64,000 nt of DNA from assembly GCF_012272695.1 (NCBI RefSeq), contig NZ_CP050902.1, positions 2,728,001 to 2,792,000 of the forward strand, written 5' to 3'. Below are positions 48,048-56,978 of the stretch, one piece after another. Within the stretch, counting starts at the first letter, position 1. Every line of letters begins with the position of its first letter. The notes under the pieces are model-generated. The model made no database searches, was not told the origin of the DNA, and saw only the letters and a list, made by a program, of their open reading frames with translations. Origin of the DNA: Nocardioides sp. JQ2195. Lineage in GTDB: Bacteria > Actinomycetota > Actinomycetes > Propionibacteriales > Nocardioidaceae. Position numbers and translations under genes: made by a program.

Positions 48048-49574
48048 TCAGTCCCGCACCGGCTCCGTCCCGTCGTACGACCCCCCGCGCACGGGGAGCT
48101 GGATCGTCACCACGGTGTACTCGTCCTGGACGGAGTCGATGCTGACCCGTCCGCCGTGCTTGGCCACGATCGTCTGGACCATGCGGATCCCCAGACCGGT
48201 GCCACCGATCTGGAGGTCGACCGCATTGGTCCCCCGGAAGAAGCGTGACCCGAGGCGGGGAAGCTCGCCTGCGGGGATCCCGATGCCGTTGTCGCGGACC
48301 GTCAGCGTCGCCTCCTGCCCGTCATTGACCAGGCGCACCTCGACGCGGCCCCCGGCCCGGCAGAACTTCACCGCGTTGGAGACCACGTTGAGGACGGCGC
48401 GCATGACCTGGATCTTGTCGGCCAGCACCGGCACCCGCGAACCGGGGAGCTCGAGGACGAAGTCGATGTCGCGGTTGGATGCCGCGATGCGCAGATCGGT
48501 CACCACGTCGTCGACGACCTCGTCCAGGTGGACCTCGGTGAGGGTGGTGTCACGGGACTCGACGTTGGCCAGCGCGAGCAGGTCCTCGATCAACAACCCG
48601 AGGCGGTGCACGTTGCGGTTGACCACGAGCCACATCTGCTCGGTGCCCTCGACCGGCCCACACGTCTCCTGCAGGAGCTCGAGGTAGCCCTTGATGCTGG
48701 TCAGCGGAGTGCGCAGCTCGTGGGAGACGTTGGAGACGAAGTCGTCCTTCGCGTGATCGAGCTGGAGGAGTCGTGCACTGGACTCGGTCTCCACTGCTTG
48801 GGCCCGCTCGTTCTCCTCGGCCAGGACGTTGAACGCGGTGGCGACAGCGGCCACCTCGCTCGGGCCGAACACCCGGGCCCGGGCCGAGATGTCCCCTGCG
48901 GCCTGCAGGTGGACGGTCCTCTCCAGCTCCCTGAGAGGATCTGCGACTCGTCGTCTCAGTCGTCTGGCCAGCACCCAGCCGACCAGGGCGGCCAGCACGG
49001 TCAGCACGACGACCGCGACCACCGCCCGCCGGTAGGCGAGGCGTGCGGTGTGGCGCGCCTCATCCGCCTCGTCGTCGAACGAGGCGTCGATGCGCGCGTT
49101 CGTGGCGCGCAGCTCGTCGAAGGCACGCTTGCCCTGGACGAACTTCCTCCGGTCGTAACCGTCGTCGCCGGGCTCGGCGGCGAGACGCGGGCGCGCGTAG
49201 ACAGTCAACCAGCGTTCGCTGAGCTCGCTCTGCCTGTCGATGAGCTCACCCAGGCCCGGTTTCAGGTCCGCGAAGCCCTGGAGCGAGGCAGTGACCTCGG
49301 GCAACCTCACCAGCGCACGCCGATAGGGCTGCAGGGCGCTCGGCTTCCCCTGGATGACCCACCCGCGCACCCCGGTCTCGGCATCGGTCATCACCTGGAG
49401 GTACTCCCGGTTGGCTGCGATGCCCGGCGCCACGTCATCAAGGACGTGGTTCACGGTGGCGTTGGTCCGGTAGACCCCGATGACACCGAGGACCCCGAGG
49501 ACGATCATGAGGAGAAGGATCGGGGCGAGCGCTCGGGTGACGAGTGAGGCCACGGTGCTCGGCTTGTCGGCCAT
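48048..49574 (-). CDS. CHASE3-HAMP sensor histidine kinase
   Basis: 508 residues. TM1 about 14-37, extracellular CHASE3-like domain about 40-190 (VMTDAETGVRGWVIQGKPSAL), TM2 about 195-215, HAMP to about 265, HisKA with phosphoacceptor H near 282 (SNVSHELRTPLTSI), and HATPase_c to the end (DNGIGIPAG, GGTGLGIRMVQ). Last gene of an operon; its ATG overlaps the glycosyltransferase stop by one base. Expected to phosphorylate the single-domain receiver encoded first in the operon. Confidence 0.92.
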   Translation of the reverse strand: MADKPSTVASLVTRALAPILLLMIVLGVLGVIGVYRTNATVNHVLDDVAPGIAANREYLQVMTDAETGVRGWVIQGKPSALQPYRRALVRLPEVTASLQGFADLKPGLGELIDRQSELSERWLTVYARPRLAAEPGDDGYDRRKFVQGKRAFDELRATNARIDASFDDEADEARHTARLAYRRAVVAVVVLTVLAALVGWVLARRLRRRVADPLRELERTVHLQAAGDISARARVFGPSEVAAVATAFNVLAEENERAQAVETESSARLLQLDHAKDDFVSNVSHELRTPLTSIKGYLELLQETCGPVEGTEQMWLVVNRNVHRLGLLIEDLLALANVESRDTTLTEVHLDEVVDDVVTDLRIAASNRDIDFVLELPGSRVPVLADKIQVMRAVLNVVSNAVKFCRAGGRVEVRLVNDGQEATLTVRDNGIGIPAGELPRLGSRFFRGTNAVDLQIGGTGLGIRMVQTIVAKHGGRVSIDSVQDEYTVVTIQLPVRGGSYDGTEPVRD

Positions 49575-51040
49575 CAGTCCGAGCCTCCGAATCCGCGCCG
49601 CTTCATGTCGCCCCAGTCCGGCGTGGACTTGCGAACCGCCTCCATCGCACCCCCGACTCGCCACCAGGCGGTCAGCTGGCGATAACCGAAGTTCTCCTCG
49701 ACGGCGCCCCGGATCGAACGCAGCAGGTCGCGCACCCCGCTGTAGCGGCGGTAGGACACTTCCTCGGCCAGCAGCGCCACCAGGGTGAGCAGGAACGCGT
49801 AGAGGATCGACACCGCCAGCAGCAGCACCACCAGCCACAGATCGACCAGGTCGTGTCCTCCCAGCCAGTCCAGGTGCTCCAGCCCGAGCAGGCCCAGGAC
49901 GACCAGGAAGTAGGCCAGCCCGAAGAGCTCGAGGAACGGTGCCAGCAGCTCGAAGAGGACGAACCAGGGCATGGTGATCATCCCGATCACGCCGTACTTG
50001 GGGCGGAGCAACATACCGCGGTGACGACCGAGGATCTCGGCCAGGCCTCGGTGCCAGCGCCGTCGTTGCTTGGCCAGGACGCTCCGGTCCTCGGGGGCCT
50101 CGGTCCAGGCCACGGGCTCGGAGACGAAGACCACTCGGCCGTCGTGGTCGATGTCGCCCATCCAGCGATAGATGCGCACCACCAGCTCGGCGTCCTCACC
50201 GATGCAGTCGGTCGCGAGTCCGCCGACCTCGAAGAGGACGTCCTTGCGGAAGATGCCGAAGGCACCCGAGATGATCAACAGTCCGCCGGTTGCCGACCAG
50301 CCGGCGCGACCGATCATGAACGCGCGGAGGTACTCGACGACCTGCACCCTGGCCAACCACCGGCGCGGCATGCGGACGTCGGTGACCCGTCCACGCCGGA
50401 CGCTCGAACCATTGGCCACCCGGATCACTCCCCCGGCGGCGACCACCTTCTCCGGATCGTCCGCGAACGGGCGGGAGACGTGCAGCAACGAGTCCGGGTC
50501 CAGGAGGGAGTCGGCGTCGACCATGCACACCAGCTCCTTGCGGGCCAGGTTGATGCCCACGTTGAGCGCATCGGCCTTTCCGCCGTTGGTCTTGGTCACC
50601 AGCACGAGGTTGTTGTTGCCCTGGCGTGAGAGGTAGGTGGCCTCGACGACGCTCTCGGTCGGCACCGCGTCATCCACGACGAGCGGCACCTCGACGAGGT
50701 CGAACGCCTCGATCAGCACGGCGACGGTTGCGTCCTTGGAGCCGTCGTCGACGACGACGATCTCGAAGTCGGGGTAGCGCATCGACAGCATCGCCCGGAC
50801 CGACTCGACGATGGTGGCTTCCTCGTTGTAGGCCGGCATCAGGACGGACACGCCCCGCGCCAGCGGCTCGCCGAAGGACTCGTCGTACGCCGCGAACTCG
50901 GCCCGCCGTCGATGGCCGATGAAGTCGGAGACAGCCAGCACGGTGAGGACCAGGAAGCTGGTGTTGATCATCAGTGAGTAGGCGATGAAGAACCAGCCCA
51001 TCGCCTCGACGAGAGCAGGGAAGACCTGGAGCCAGCTCAT
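49574..51040 (-). CDS. processive GT2-family membrane glycosyltransferase (PgaC/cellulose-synthase-like)
   Basis: 488 residues. N-terminal TM about 15-38, GT2 catalytic domain about 63-335 with D98-D99-G-S, D175-A-D177, E282-D283 and Q325-R-R-R-W, the QxxRW processive motif, then four C-terminal helices (about 345-450). Likely makes and exports a surface polysaccharide. The start overlaps the HEAT-repeat gene's stop (ATGA). Confidence 0.9.
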   Translation of the reverse strand: MSWLQVFPALVEAMGWFFIAYSLMINTSFLVLTVLAVSDFIGHRRRAEFAAYDESFGEPLARGVSVLMPAYNEEATIVESVRAMLSMRYPDFEIVVVDDGSKDATVAVLIEAFDLVEVPLVVDDAVPTESVVEATYLSRQGNNNLVLVTKTNGGKADALNVGINLARKELVCMVDADSLLDPDSLLHVSRPFADDPEKVVAAGGVIRVANGSSVRRGRVTDVRMPRRWLARVQVVEYLRAFMIGRAGWSATGGLLIISGAFGIFRKDVLFEVGGLATDCIGEDAELVVRIYRWMGDIDHDGRVVFVSEPVAWTEAPEDRSVLAKQRRRWHRGLAEILGRHRGMLLRPKYGVIGMITMPWFVLFELLAPFLELFGLAYFLVVLGLLGLEHLDWLGGHDLVDLWLVVLLLAVSILYAFLLTLVALLAEEVSYRRYSGVRDLLRSIRGAVEENFGYRQLTAWWRVGGAMEAVRKSTPDWGDMKRRGFGGSD

Positions 51041-52086
51041 CGGGCGGCACTCCTCAATGCGTCCACGGCGAGGGCTTCGCCGGCGTAGGGCGACGTGTGG
51101 GCCCGCAGCTCCGCACGACCGGCCTCCCCGAGGCGCAGCAGGGCTGCTGCGATGGCGCGGGCGGCCAACCGCGGCGAGGCCATCAGGGCTCGGGAGAGGG
51201 CGGCTGCGGCCCGCACGTCACCGATCTCGCCGAGGGCCCGCGCGGCGACTTCGCGCAACCGGTCGTCGTCACTGTCGAGCTGTTCCACCAACGCCGGAAC
51301 GGCGACCTGGCTACCGATGGCGCCGAGCGCCGTCGCGGCAGCGACCCGGACCGCACCGTCGCGGGCCGCGAGAGCCTGCACCAGCAAGGGGACCGCGACG
51401 GTGTCACCGATCAGCCCGAGCGCGATGGCCGCGACCTCGGCGACACGATCGTGGTCGTGGTCGGTCCGGAGCGCCGTCTCGAGCTGGCGGCGCAGCTCGG
51501 GCGACGCCTCGATGCCCATGCGTTGCAGGGCGGAGACGACGTCCCTGGTCATCGCTGGCTCGTCGGCGCACGACAGCACGGCTGGGACGCGCGTCGGGTC
51601 TCCGATGCTGCCCAGCGCCCGCAGCGCCACTCGTCTGACCAGGAACTGCCGGTCGTCGAGCAACGTGGCCAGCACCGGTCCGTCGCCGGGGTCGCGGAGC
51701 GCGCCCAGCCGGTGGGCCCCACGACAGCGGATCACGGCCGACCGGCTTCGCACCAGCTGCCGAGCCCGTTGTGCCGCCCCGCGCTCGCGCACGACGGCGA
51801 CCAGCCGCTCACGCGTCTCCCCGCGCACCTTGGGCAGGAGACTGAAGATCTGGGACTCCGTGCGGTCCCACTCGCCACCCCGCATGCCGACGATGCGGTC
51901 CCGGGCCCTCTCCACCTCGTCGTCCTCCCCCATCACGAACGACAGCACGACCTCGCGCACGACGGCATGCTCCTGCTGGAGCCGGGCCGCCCGACGATCC
52001 GTGGTCACCCGCAGCACCACGAGGGCCACCACGGCGACGATCGACGCCCCGAGGAACCACACGACCGTCCAGAGGAGGAACGTCAC
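51037..52086 (-). CDS. membrane-anchored HEAT-repeat protein
   Basis: 349 residues. One N-terminal transmembrane helix (3-25), a charged stretch, then about six HEAT/PBS-lyase-like repeats from about 120 (GAHRLGALRDPGD, ALRALGSIGDPT, AIALGLIGDTV, ATALGAIGSQV, AARALGEIGDVR). Such arrays bind proteins, so this is a likely scaffold between receiver and glycosyltransferase. GTG start overlaps the receiver stop (GTGA). Confidence 0.88.
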   Translation of the reverse strand: MTFLLWTVVWFLGASIVAVVALVVLRVTTDRRAARLQQEHAVVREVVLSFVMGEDDEVERARDRIVGMRGGEWDRTESQIFSLLPKVRGETRERLVAVVRERGAAQRARQLVRSRSAVIRCRGAHRLGALRDPGDGPVLATLLDDRQFLVRRVALRALGSIGDPTRVPAVLSCADEPAMTRDVVSALQRMGIEASPELRRQLETALRTDHDHDRVAEVAAIALGLIGDTVAVPLLVQALAARDGAVRVAAATALGAIGSQVAVPALVEQLDSDDDRLREVAARALGEIGDVRAAAALSRALMASPRLAARAIAAALLRLGEAGRAELRAHTSPYAGEALAVDALRSAAR

Positions 52087-52457
52087 CTACCGCTCCGTGC
52101 CAGCACTGCGGCCACCCGGGATGCGAGCTCCCGCGGGGAGAACGGCTTGGTGATGTAGTCGTCGGCGCCCACCGCGAACCCCTGTTCCACATCGGACTCC
52201 TGCGCCCGCGCGGTCAGCATGATGATCGGCAGCCGGGCCGTCGCCTGCTCCTGGCGGAGCGCACGAGCCGCGTCGAGCCCACTCATGCCCGGCATCATCA
52301 CATCGAGCAACGCGAGGTCGGGGAGCTCCTGGAGACAGGCGGTCACGGCCGCGGCCCCGTCACCGACCGATCGGACGTCGTGTCCGTTCTGCCTGAGCTT
52401 GAAGGCCACGAGCTCACGGATGTCCTCGTCGTCGTCGGCCACCACGATCTTTGCCAT
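52083..52457 (-). CDS. single-domain response regulator (receiver)
   Basis: 124 residues: acidic D8-D9-D10, phospho-site D52 (LLDVMMPG), T82 and K104. No output domain, so it signals by protein contact. First gene of the four-gene operon; leaderless -10 TAGGCT 6 nt before the ATG. Confidence 0.94.
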   Translation of the reverse strand: MAKIVVADDDEDIRELVAFKLRQNGHDVRSVGDGAAAVTACLQELPDLALLDVMMPGMSGLDAARALRQEQATARLPIIMLTARAQESDVEQGFAVGADDYITKPFSPRELASRVAAVLARSGR

Positions 52458-52463
52458 GACGGC

Positions 52464-52469
52464 AGCCTA
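52464..52469 (-). promoter_or_regulatory. -10 element TAGGCT, leaderless, for the receiver operon
   Basis: TAGGCT on the minus strand, 6-nt spacer to the ATG; the likely single promoter for the four overlapping genes. Confidence 0.65.
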
Positions 52470-52537
52470 GCCGCGACGAATCACCCGGTCGTTCCCAACA
52501 CCCCATGCGCCTCGAGGCGGGTCACCCGGACCGAGTG

Positions 52538-54691
52538 TCAGCCGCCGGTGCCGGTGGCGGGCGTCGACCTTTGCAGACGGGTGAGGAGCTCGATGTTGTT
52601 CCGGGACTTCTTCAGCCGCTGCAGCAGCGTCTCCGCAGCCTCCTCGACTGCCATCCCGGAGAAGGATCGGCGCAGCTCCGCGATGATCTCGACCTCCTCC
52701 TCACCCAGCAGCAGGTCCTCGCGTCGGGTGCCCGACTGCACGACGTCGATCGCCGGGAAGACCCGCCTCTCGGCGAGCTCCCCGCGCAACCGCAGCACCA
52801 TGTTGGCGGTGTCCCTGATCTCCTCGAAGATCACGTCGTCCATCTTCGAACCGGACTCGATCCGCGCGGCCGCCACGATGGTCAACGAACCGCCGCCCTC
52901 GATGTTGCGGGCAGCGCCGAAGAACGCCTTCGGCGGGTGGAGTGCTGCCGAGTCACCGCCTCCCGGGAGCACCCGACCGCTGGTCGACGTCGACATGTTG
53001 TAGGCACGGCCCAGTCGAGTGATCCCGTCGAGCAGCACGACCACGTCGTGCCCGAGCTCCACGAGGCGCTTGGCTCGTTCGATGGCCAGCTCGGCGACCG
53101 TGGTGTGGTCGCTGGCCGGACGGTCGAAGGTCGACGAGATGACCTCGCCCTTGACCGAACGCTGGAAGTCCGTGACCTCTTCGGGCCGCTCGTCGATCAG
53201 GACCACCATCAGGTGGCACTCCGGGTTGTTGGTCGTGATCGAGCTGGCGATCGACTGCAGGACCGTCGTCCTGCCGGCCTTGGCCGGCGACACGATCAGG
53301 CCACGTTGTCCCTTGCCGATCGGTGCCGCGATGTCGACGATCCGCCCGATCAGGTTGCTCGCGTCGGTCTCGAGGCGGAGTCGCTCGGAGGGGTGGACAG
53401 GAGTCAGCTGGGAGAAGTCGACCCGGTTGCGCACCGACTCGGGGTCGGCACCGTTGACCGCATCGATGCGGACCATCGGGTTGAACTTCTCCTTGCGCTC
53501 GCCCTCACGCGGCTGGCGGACCTGGCCGACGATCGCGTCTCCGCGACGGAGGCCGAACTTGCGCACCATGGAGAGCGAGACGTAGACGTCGTCGGCTCCG
53601 GGCAGGTAGCCGCTCGTGCGGACGAAGGCGTAGTTGTCGAGGACATCGAGGATGCCCGCAGCCGGCACGAGGACGTCGTCCTCGAGGATCGTGGTGTCGG
53701 GCTCGTTGCGGGTGCGACCGCCACGCTCGTTGCGCTCGGAGCGGTCACGCCCTCGGCGGCGACGGTTGCGACTCGTGTTGCCCTGGTCGTCGTGGTCCTG
53801 CTGGTTCTGGTTCTGCTGGTTCTGGTTCTGCTGGTTGTCGCGCCCCTGGCCGGCCTGCTGCTTGTCGTCCTGCCCGCTGTCCTGCTGGTCCTGCTGCTTG
53901 TCACGGCCCTGCTGACCCCGGGCGTTCTGCTGGTTCTGCTGGCCCTGCTGCTGGCCGCGCCCCTGCTTGTCGCCGCCCTGTTTGTCACGGCCCTGGCCGG
54001 ACTGCTGCTCGCCGCCCTGCTGGTTCTGCTGGTTCTGCTGGTTCGGCTGGCCCTGCTCCTGGTCGCGCCCCTGCTTGTCCCGGCCCTGCTTGTCGCGCCC
54101 CTGCTTCTCGCCGCCCTGCTTGTCGCCGCCCTGCTTGTCACGGCCCTGGCCGGACTGCTGCTCGCCGCCCTGCTGGTTCTGCTGGCCCTGCTCCTGGTCG
54201 CGCCCCTGCTTGTCGCGCCCCTGCTTGTCGCCGCCCTGCTTGTCACGGCCCTGGCCGGACTGCTGCTCGGAATCCTGCTGGCGGCGGCCACCTCGGTGGT
54301 CCTGCTTGTCGTTGCTCGCGCCATCAGCACGAGGAGCCGACCCGTCGCGGGTGGCAACGTGGTCGCCCGCCTGCTGCGCCGACGAGTCCTGCACCGTGCC
54401 CTGCGTCGCGTCCTGCGTCGTGTCCTGCGTCGTGTCCTGTGCCTGGGCTGGGTCCGACGCCCGCTTCGAGGGGGCCTTCGCGGCCGCCGCACCCTTGGTG
54501 GAGTTGGCGTGCTCGGTCTGGACGGCCTTGATCGCCGCGACCAGCTGGGCCTTCTTCATGCTCTCGGCGCCGCTGATGCCGATGGCACCCGCCATCGCCT
54601 TGAGGTCGGCGATCAGCATGGAGTTGAGTCCACCACTGCGCTTCTTCGGAGCCGAGGCTGCGGCGGTGGTCGATTCGGTGGATTCCGTCAC
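52538..54691 (-). CDS. rho: transcription termination factor Rho with a long low-complexity insert
   Basis: 717 residues against about 420 in E. coli. Rho_N helical region about 20-60, a Gln/Gly/Asp/Lys/Arg-rich disordered region about 75-325 built from repeats such as QGRDKQGGDKQGRDKQGRDQ, then the RNA-binding and ATPase core from about 345. Core differences: the Walker A region reads SPAKAGRTT, with R474 where other Rho proteins have Lys; the R-loop reads EEIRDTANM in place of the usual EEFKGTGNM; SITRL is GITRL. GTG start with AGGA 8 nt upstream. Whether this Rho is fully active needs testing. Confidence 0.92.
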   Translation of the reverse strand: MTESTESTTAAASAPKKRSGGLNSMLIADLKAMAGAIGISGAESMKKAQLVAAIKAVQTEHANSTKGAAAAKAPSKRASDPAQAQDTTQDTTQDATQGTVQDSSAQQAGDHVATRDGSAPRADGASNDKQDHRGGRRQQDSEQQSGQGRDKQGGDKQGRDKQGRDQEQGQQNQQGGEQQSGQGRDKQGGDKQGGEKQGRDKQGRDKQGRDQEQGQPNQQNQQNQQGGEQQSGQGRDKQGGDKQGRGQQQGQQNQQNARGQQGRDKQQDQQDSGQDDKQQAGQGRDNQQNQNQQNQNQQDHDDQGNTSRNRRRRGRDRSERNERGGRTRNEPDTTILEDDVLVPAAGILDVLDNYAFVRTSGYLPGADDVYVSLSMVRKFGLRRGDAIVGQVRQPREGERKEKFNPMVRIDAVNGADPESVRNRVDFSQLTPVHPSERLRLETDASNLIGRIVDIAAPIGKGQRGLIVSPAKAGRTTVLQSIASSITTNNPECHLMVVLIDERPEEVTDFQRSVKGEVISSTFDRPASDHTTVAELAIERAKRLVELGHDVVVLLDGITRLGRAYNMSTSTSGRVLPGGGDSAALHPPKAFFGAARNIEGGGSLTIVAAARIESGSKMDDVIFEEIRDTANMVLRLRGELAERRVFPAIDVVQSGTRREDLLLGEEEVEIIAELRRSFSGMAVEEAAETLLQRLKKSRNNIELLTRLQRSTPATGTGG
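53982..54279 (-). repeat. in-frame repeats of 153 and 105 bp inside rho
   Basis: Three copies of a block starting at 53982, 54135 and 54240 (plus-strand start TTGTCACGGCCCTGG) encode the Gln/Gly/Lys/Asp stretches. Spacings of 153 and 105 bp are multiples of three, so unit gain or loss keeps the frame. Confidence 0.75.
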
Positions 54692-54882
54692 GTGAGGTCC
54701 TTACCACGTATCTGTGCCGATGCGGCTCGAGTGCCGTCGACATCTCGTGTGTGTGCCTCGTCGCCTCCGGAGGCGGGATCACCGTGGGTGACGGTCGACT
54801 CACGACGGACGAACAAGGAGAGGTGCACCGCGCCGGGCGAGCCGGGTCAAGTGCGAACGCCGAATGATCATGGCGCGCAGTC

Positions 54883-54888
54883 AGCCTA
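54883..54888 (-). promoter_or_regulatory. candidate -10 TAGGCT for rho
   Basis: Minus-strand TAGGCT about 190 nt before the rho GTG in the 276-nt gap between thrB and rho, implying a long leader. No other structure stands out in the gap. Confidence 0.35.
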
Positions 54889-54967
54889 ACACCGGCGTCG
54901 ACGACTCCCGGGCGGGACCACCCCGACCGGCGCGGCGACGACAACGCCGCCACGCGGGGATCCCCGG

Positions 54968-55897
54968 TCAGCCGGCGAGGCGTGCCCCGGTCGTCTCGAG
55001 GTCCAGGTGCAACGCGGTCCAGCCTTCCGGGCAGCGTGCCACCAGTGCCGCAGCCCCGGTCGACCAGTCACCCAGCGGCTGCATGGGTCCGTCGGTGAAG
55101 ACGAGGACCGTCGGTCCGGCCCCGGAGATGATGGCGGCGTGCCCGTCAGCACGCAGCGCACGCATCAGCGCCCAGGACTCGGGCATCGCCGACTCGCGGT
55201 AGTCCTGGTGCAGGTAGTCGCGAGTGGCGAGCGGAAGCAGCTCGGGCTTTCCGGCGAGGCTGGCCACCAGGAGCGCCGTACGCCCGGCATTCGCTGCCGC
55301 GTCGGCGTGGGGAACCGACTCCGGCAACAGGCCCCGCGCGGACTCGGTGGAGACCGGTGTGGGCGGGATGAAGACGACCGCGGACACCCGGGGATCGAGG
55401 GCGGACGTCGCGGCCCAGAAGTCGTTGGCCTCCCGACCGGAGATCACGAACCCTCCGTGGAGCGCGGGCGCGACGTTGTCGGGGTGACCTTCCAGCTCCG
55501 CGGCCAGGCGGAACACCGCCTCGTCGTCCATCACCAGCTGTCCGCCGGCCACCAGCGCCCGTGCCAGGACGATGCCTCCGACGATGGCGGCCGACGACGA
55601 CCCCATCCCGCGAGCGTGGGGGATCCGGTTCAGGCAGTGCAGCCGCAGCCCCCGGGGCTGGCCCTGCATGACGTCGAAGGCGGCCCGCATCGCCCGCACG
55701 ACCAGGTGCGACTCGTCGCGCGGCACGTCGTCAGCACCGTTCCCCTCGATCCCGATCACGATTCCGTCATCGGTCACCTCGGCGGTCAGCTCGTCCCTCA
55801 GGGCGAGAGCCAGCCCGAGGGAGTCGAAGCCGGGCCCGAGGTTGGCCGAGGTGGCCGGGACGGACACGGTGATCGGTCCCTCGATGAAACGGACCAT
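54968..55897 (-). CDS. thrB: homoserine kinase
   Basis: 309 residues, GHMP kinase: SVPATSANLGPGFDSLG and the ATP loop PHARGMGSSSAAIVGG. Phosphorylates homoserine for threonine synthesis. I start at the ATG at 55897, one base after the thrC stop; the 13-residue longer frame lies in thrC. Confidence 0.96.
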   Translation of the reverse strand: MVRFIEGPITVSVPATSANLGPGFDSLGLALALRDELTAEVTDDGIVIGIEGNGADDVPRDESHLVVRAMRAAFDVMQGQPRGLRLHCLNRIPHARGMGSSSAAIVGGIVLARALVAGGQLVMDDEAVFRLAAELEGHPDNVAPALHGGFVISGREANDFWAATSALDPRVSAVVFIPPTPVSTESARGLLPESVPHADAAANAGRTALLVASLAGKPELLPLATRDYLHQDYRESAMPESWALMRALRADGHAAIISGAGPTVLVFTDGPMQPLGDWSTGAAALVARCPEGWTALHLDLETTGARLAG

Positions 55898-55898
55898 G

Positions 55899-56978
55899 TC
55901 AGACGAGGCCGGCGGCGGCCGCTGCCGCGTCGACATCGGGATCCACCACGTTGTCGACCAGCTCGCCGAACCCCTCCAGCGCTGTGGCGGTGTCCTTGAG
56001 GCCGTGGCCCGTCACGGTGATCACGACCGTCGTGCCGGTGAAGCTCTCCCCCGCCTCGAGTGCCTTGAGCAGCCCGGCGACGCCGGCCGCCGAGGCGGGC
56101 TCCACGAAGACGCCGTCACTGGAGGCCAGCTTCTGCTGCGCGGCGAGGATCTCGGCATCGCTCAGCGCCGTGAAGTGGCCGCCGGACTCACTCGCGGCTG
56201 CCTCGGCGAGCTTCCACGACGCCGGGTTGCCGACGCGGATCGCGGTCGCCTTGGTCTCCGGGTCCGGGAACGGCTCACCGGTGACGAGCGGGGCCGCGCC
56301 CTCGGCCTGGAAGCCTCGCATCACCGGTCGACGGGTGGCGTTGCCGGAGGCGACGTACTCGTTGTATCCCAACCAGTACGCCGAGATGTTGCCGGCATTG
56401 CCGACCGGCAGGAAGTGGAAGTCGGGGGCGTCACCGAGGAAGTCCACGATCTCGAACGAGGCAGTCTTCTGTCCCTGCAGCCGGATCGGGTTGACCGAGT
56501 TCACCAGCGCCACCGGGTAGTTCTCCGACAGGCCGCGGGCAATCTGCAGGCAGTCGTCGAAGTTTCCGCGGACCATGATCACCTGGGCCCCGTGCACGAT
56601 CGCCTGGGCCATCTTGCCGGCCGCGATCTTGCCCTCGGGCACGAGCACCAACGGCTTGAGCCCGGCCTTGACCGCGTAGGCGGCCATCGATGCCGACGTG
56701 TTGCCGGTCGACGCGCACACCACGGCCTTGGCACCCTCGAACGCGGCCACCGAGATCGCGGCGGTCATGCCACGGTCCTTGAACGAGCCGGTCGGGTTGT
56801 CGCCCTCGACCTTCAACCACACCTGCGCGCCGGTCAGCCCGGAGAGCCAGCCCGACTCGACCAGGGGGGTGCCACCCTCGCGAAGGGTGATCGCCGGTGT
56901 GCCCGCGGGGATGTCGAGGCGGTCGCGGTACTCCTCGATCACGCCCCTCCACTGGTGGACGCCGGTGCTGCCGCTCAT
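55899..56978 (-). CDS. thrC: threonine synthase
   Basis: 359 residues, PLP-dependent fold type II. PLP lysine K67 in TGSFKDRG and [13 protein letters not shown] binding loop. Converts phosphohomoserine to threonine. ATG overlaps the hom stop (ATGA). Order hom-thrC-thrB. Confidence 0.97.
   Translation of the reverse strand: MSGSTGVHQWRGVIEEYRDRLDIPAGTPAITLREGGTPLVESGWLSGLTGAQVWLKVEGDNPTGSFKDRGMTAAISVAAFEGAKAVVCASTGNTSASMAAYAVKAGLKPLVLVPEGKIAAGKMAQAIVHGAQVIMVRGNFDDCLQIARGLSENYPVALVNSVNPIRLQGQKTASFEIVDFLGDAPDFHFLPVGNAGNISAYWLGYNEYVASGNATRRPVMRGFQAEGAAPLVTGEPFPDPETKATAIRVGNPASWKLAEAAASESGGHFTALSDAEILAAQQKLASSDGVFVEPASAAGVAGLLKALEAGESFTGTTVVITVTGHGLKDTATALEGFGELVDNVVDPDVDAAAAAAGLV

Noticed and set aside
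53740..54300. Repeat array resembling a CRISPR
   Set aside because: Repeats are in-frame codon repeats within rho, with no regular spacers and no cas genes nearby.
52505..54889. Long plus-strand frame of 794 codons rich in Leu and Val opposite rho
   Set aside because: It is the mirror of the repetitive Gln/Gly/Lys-rich region of rho; no start context, no family match, and codon use is that of a shadow frame.
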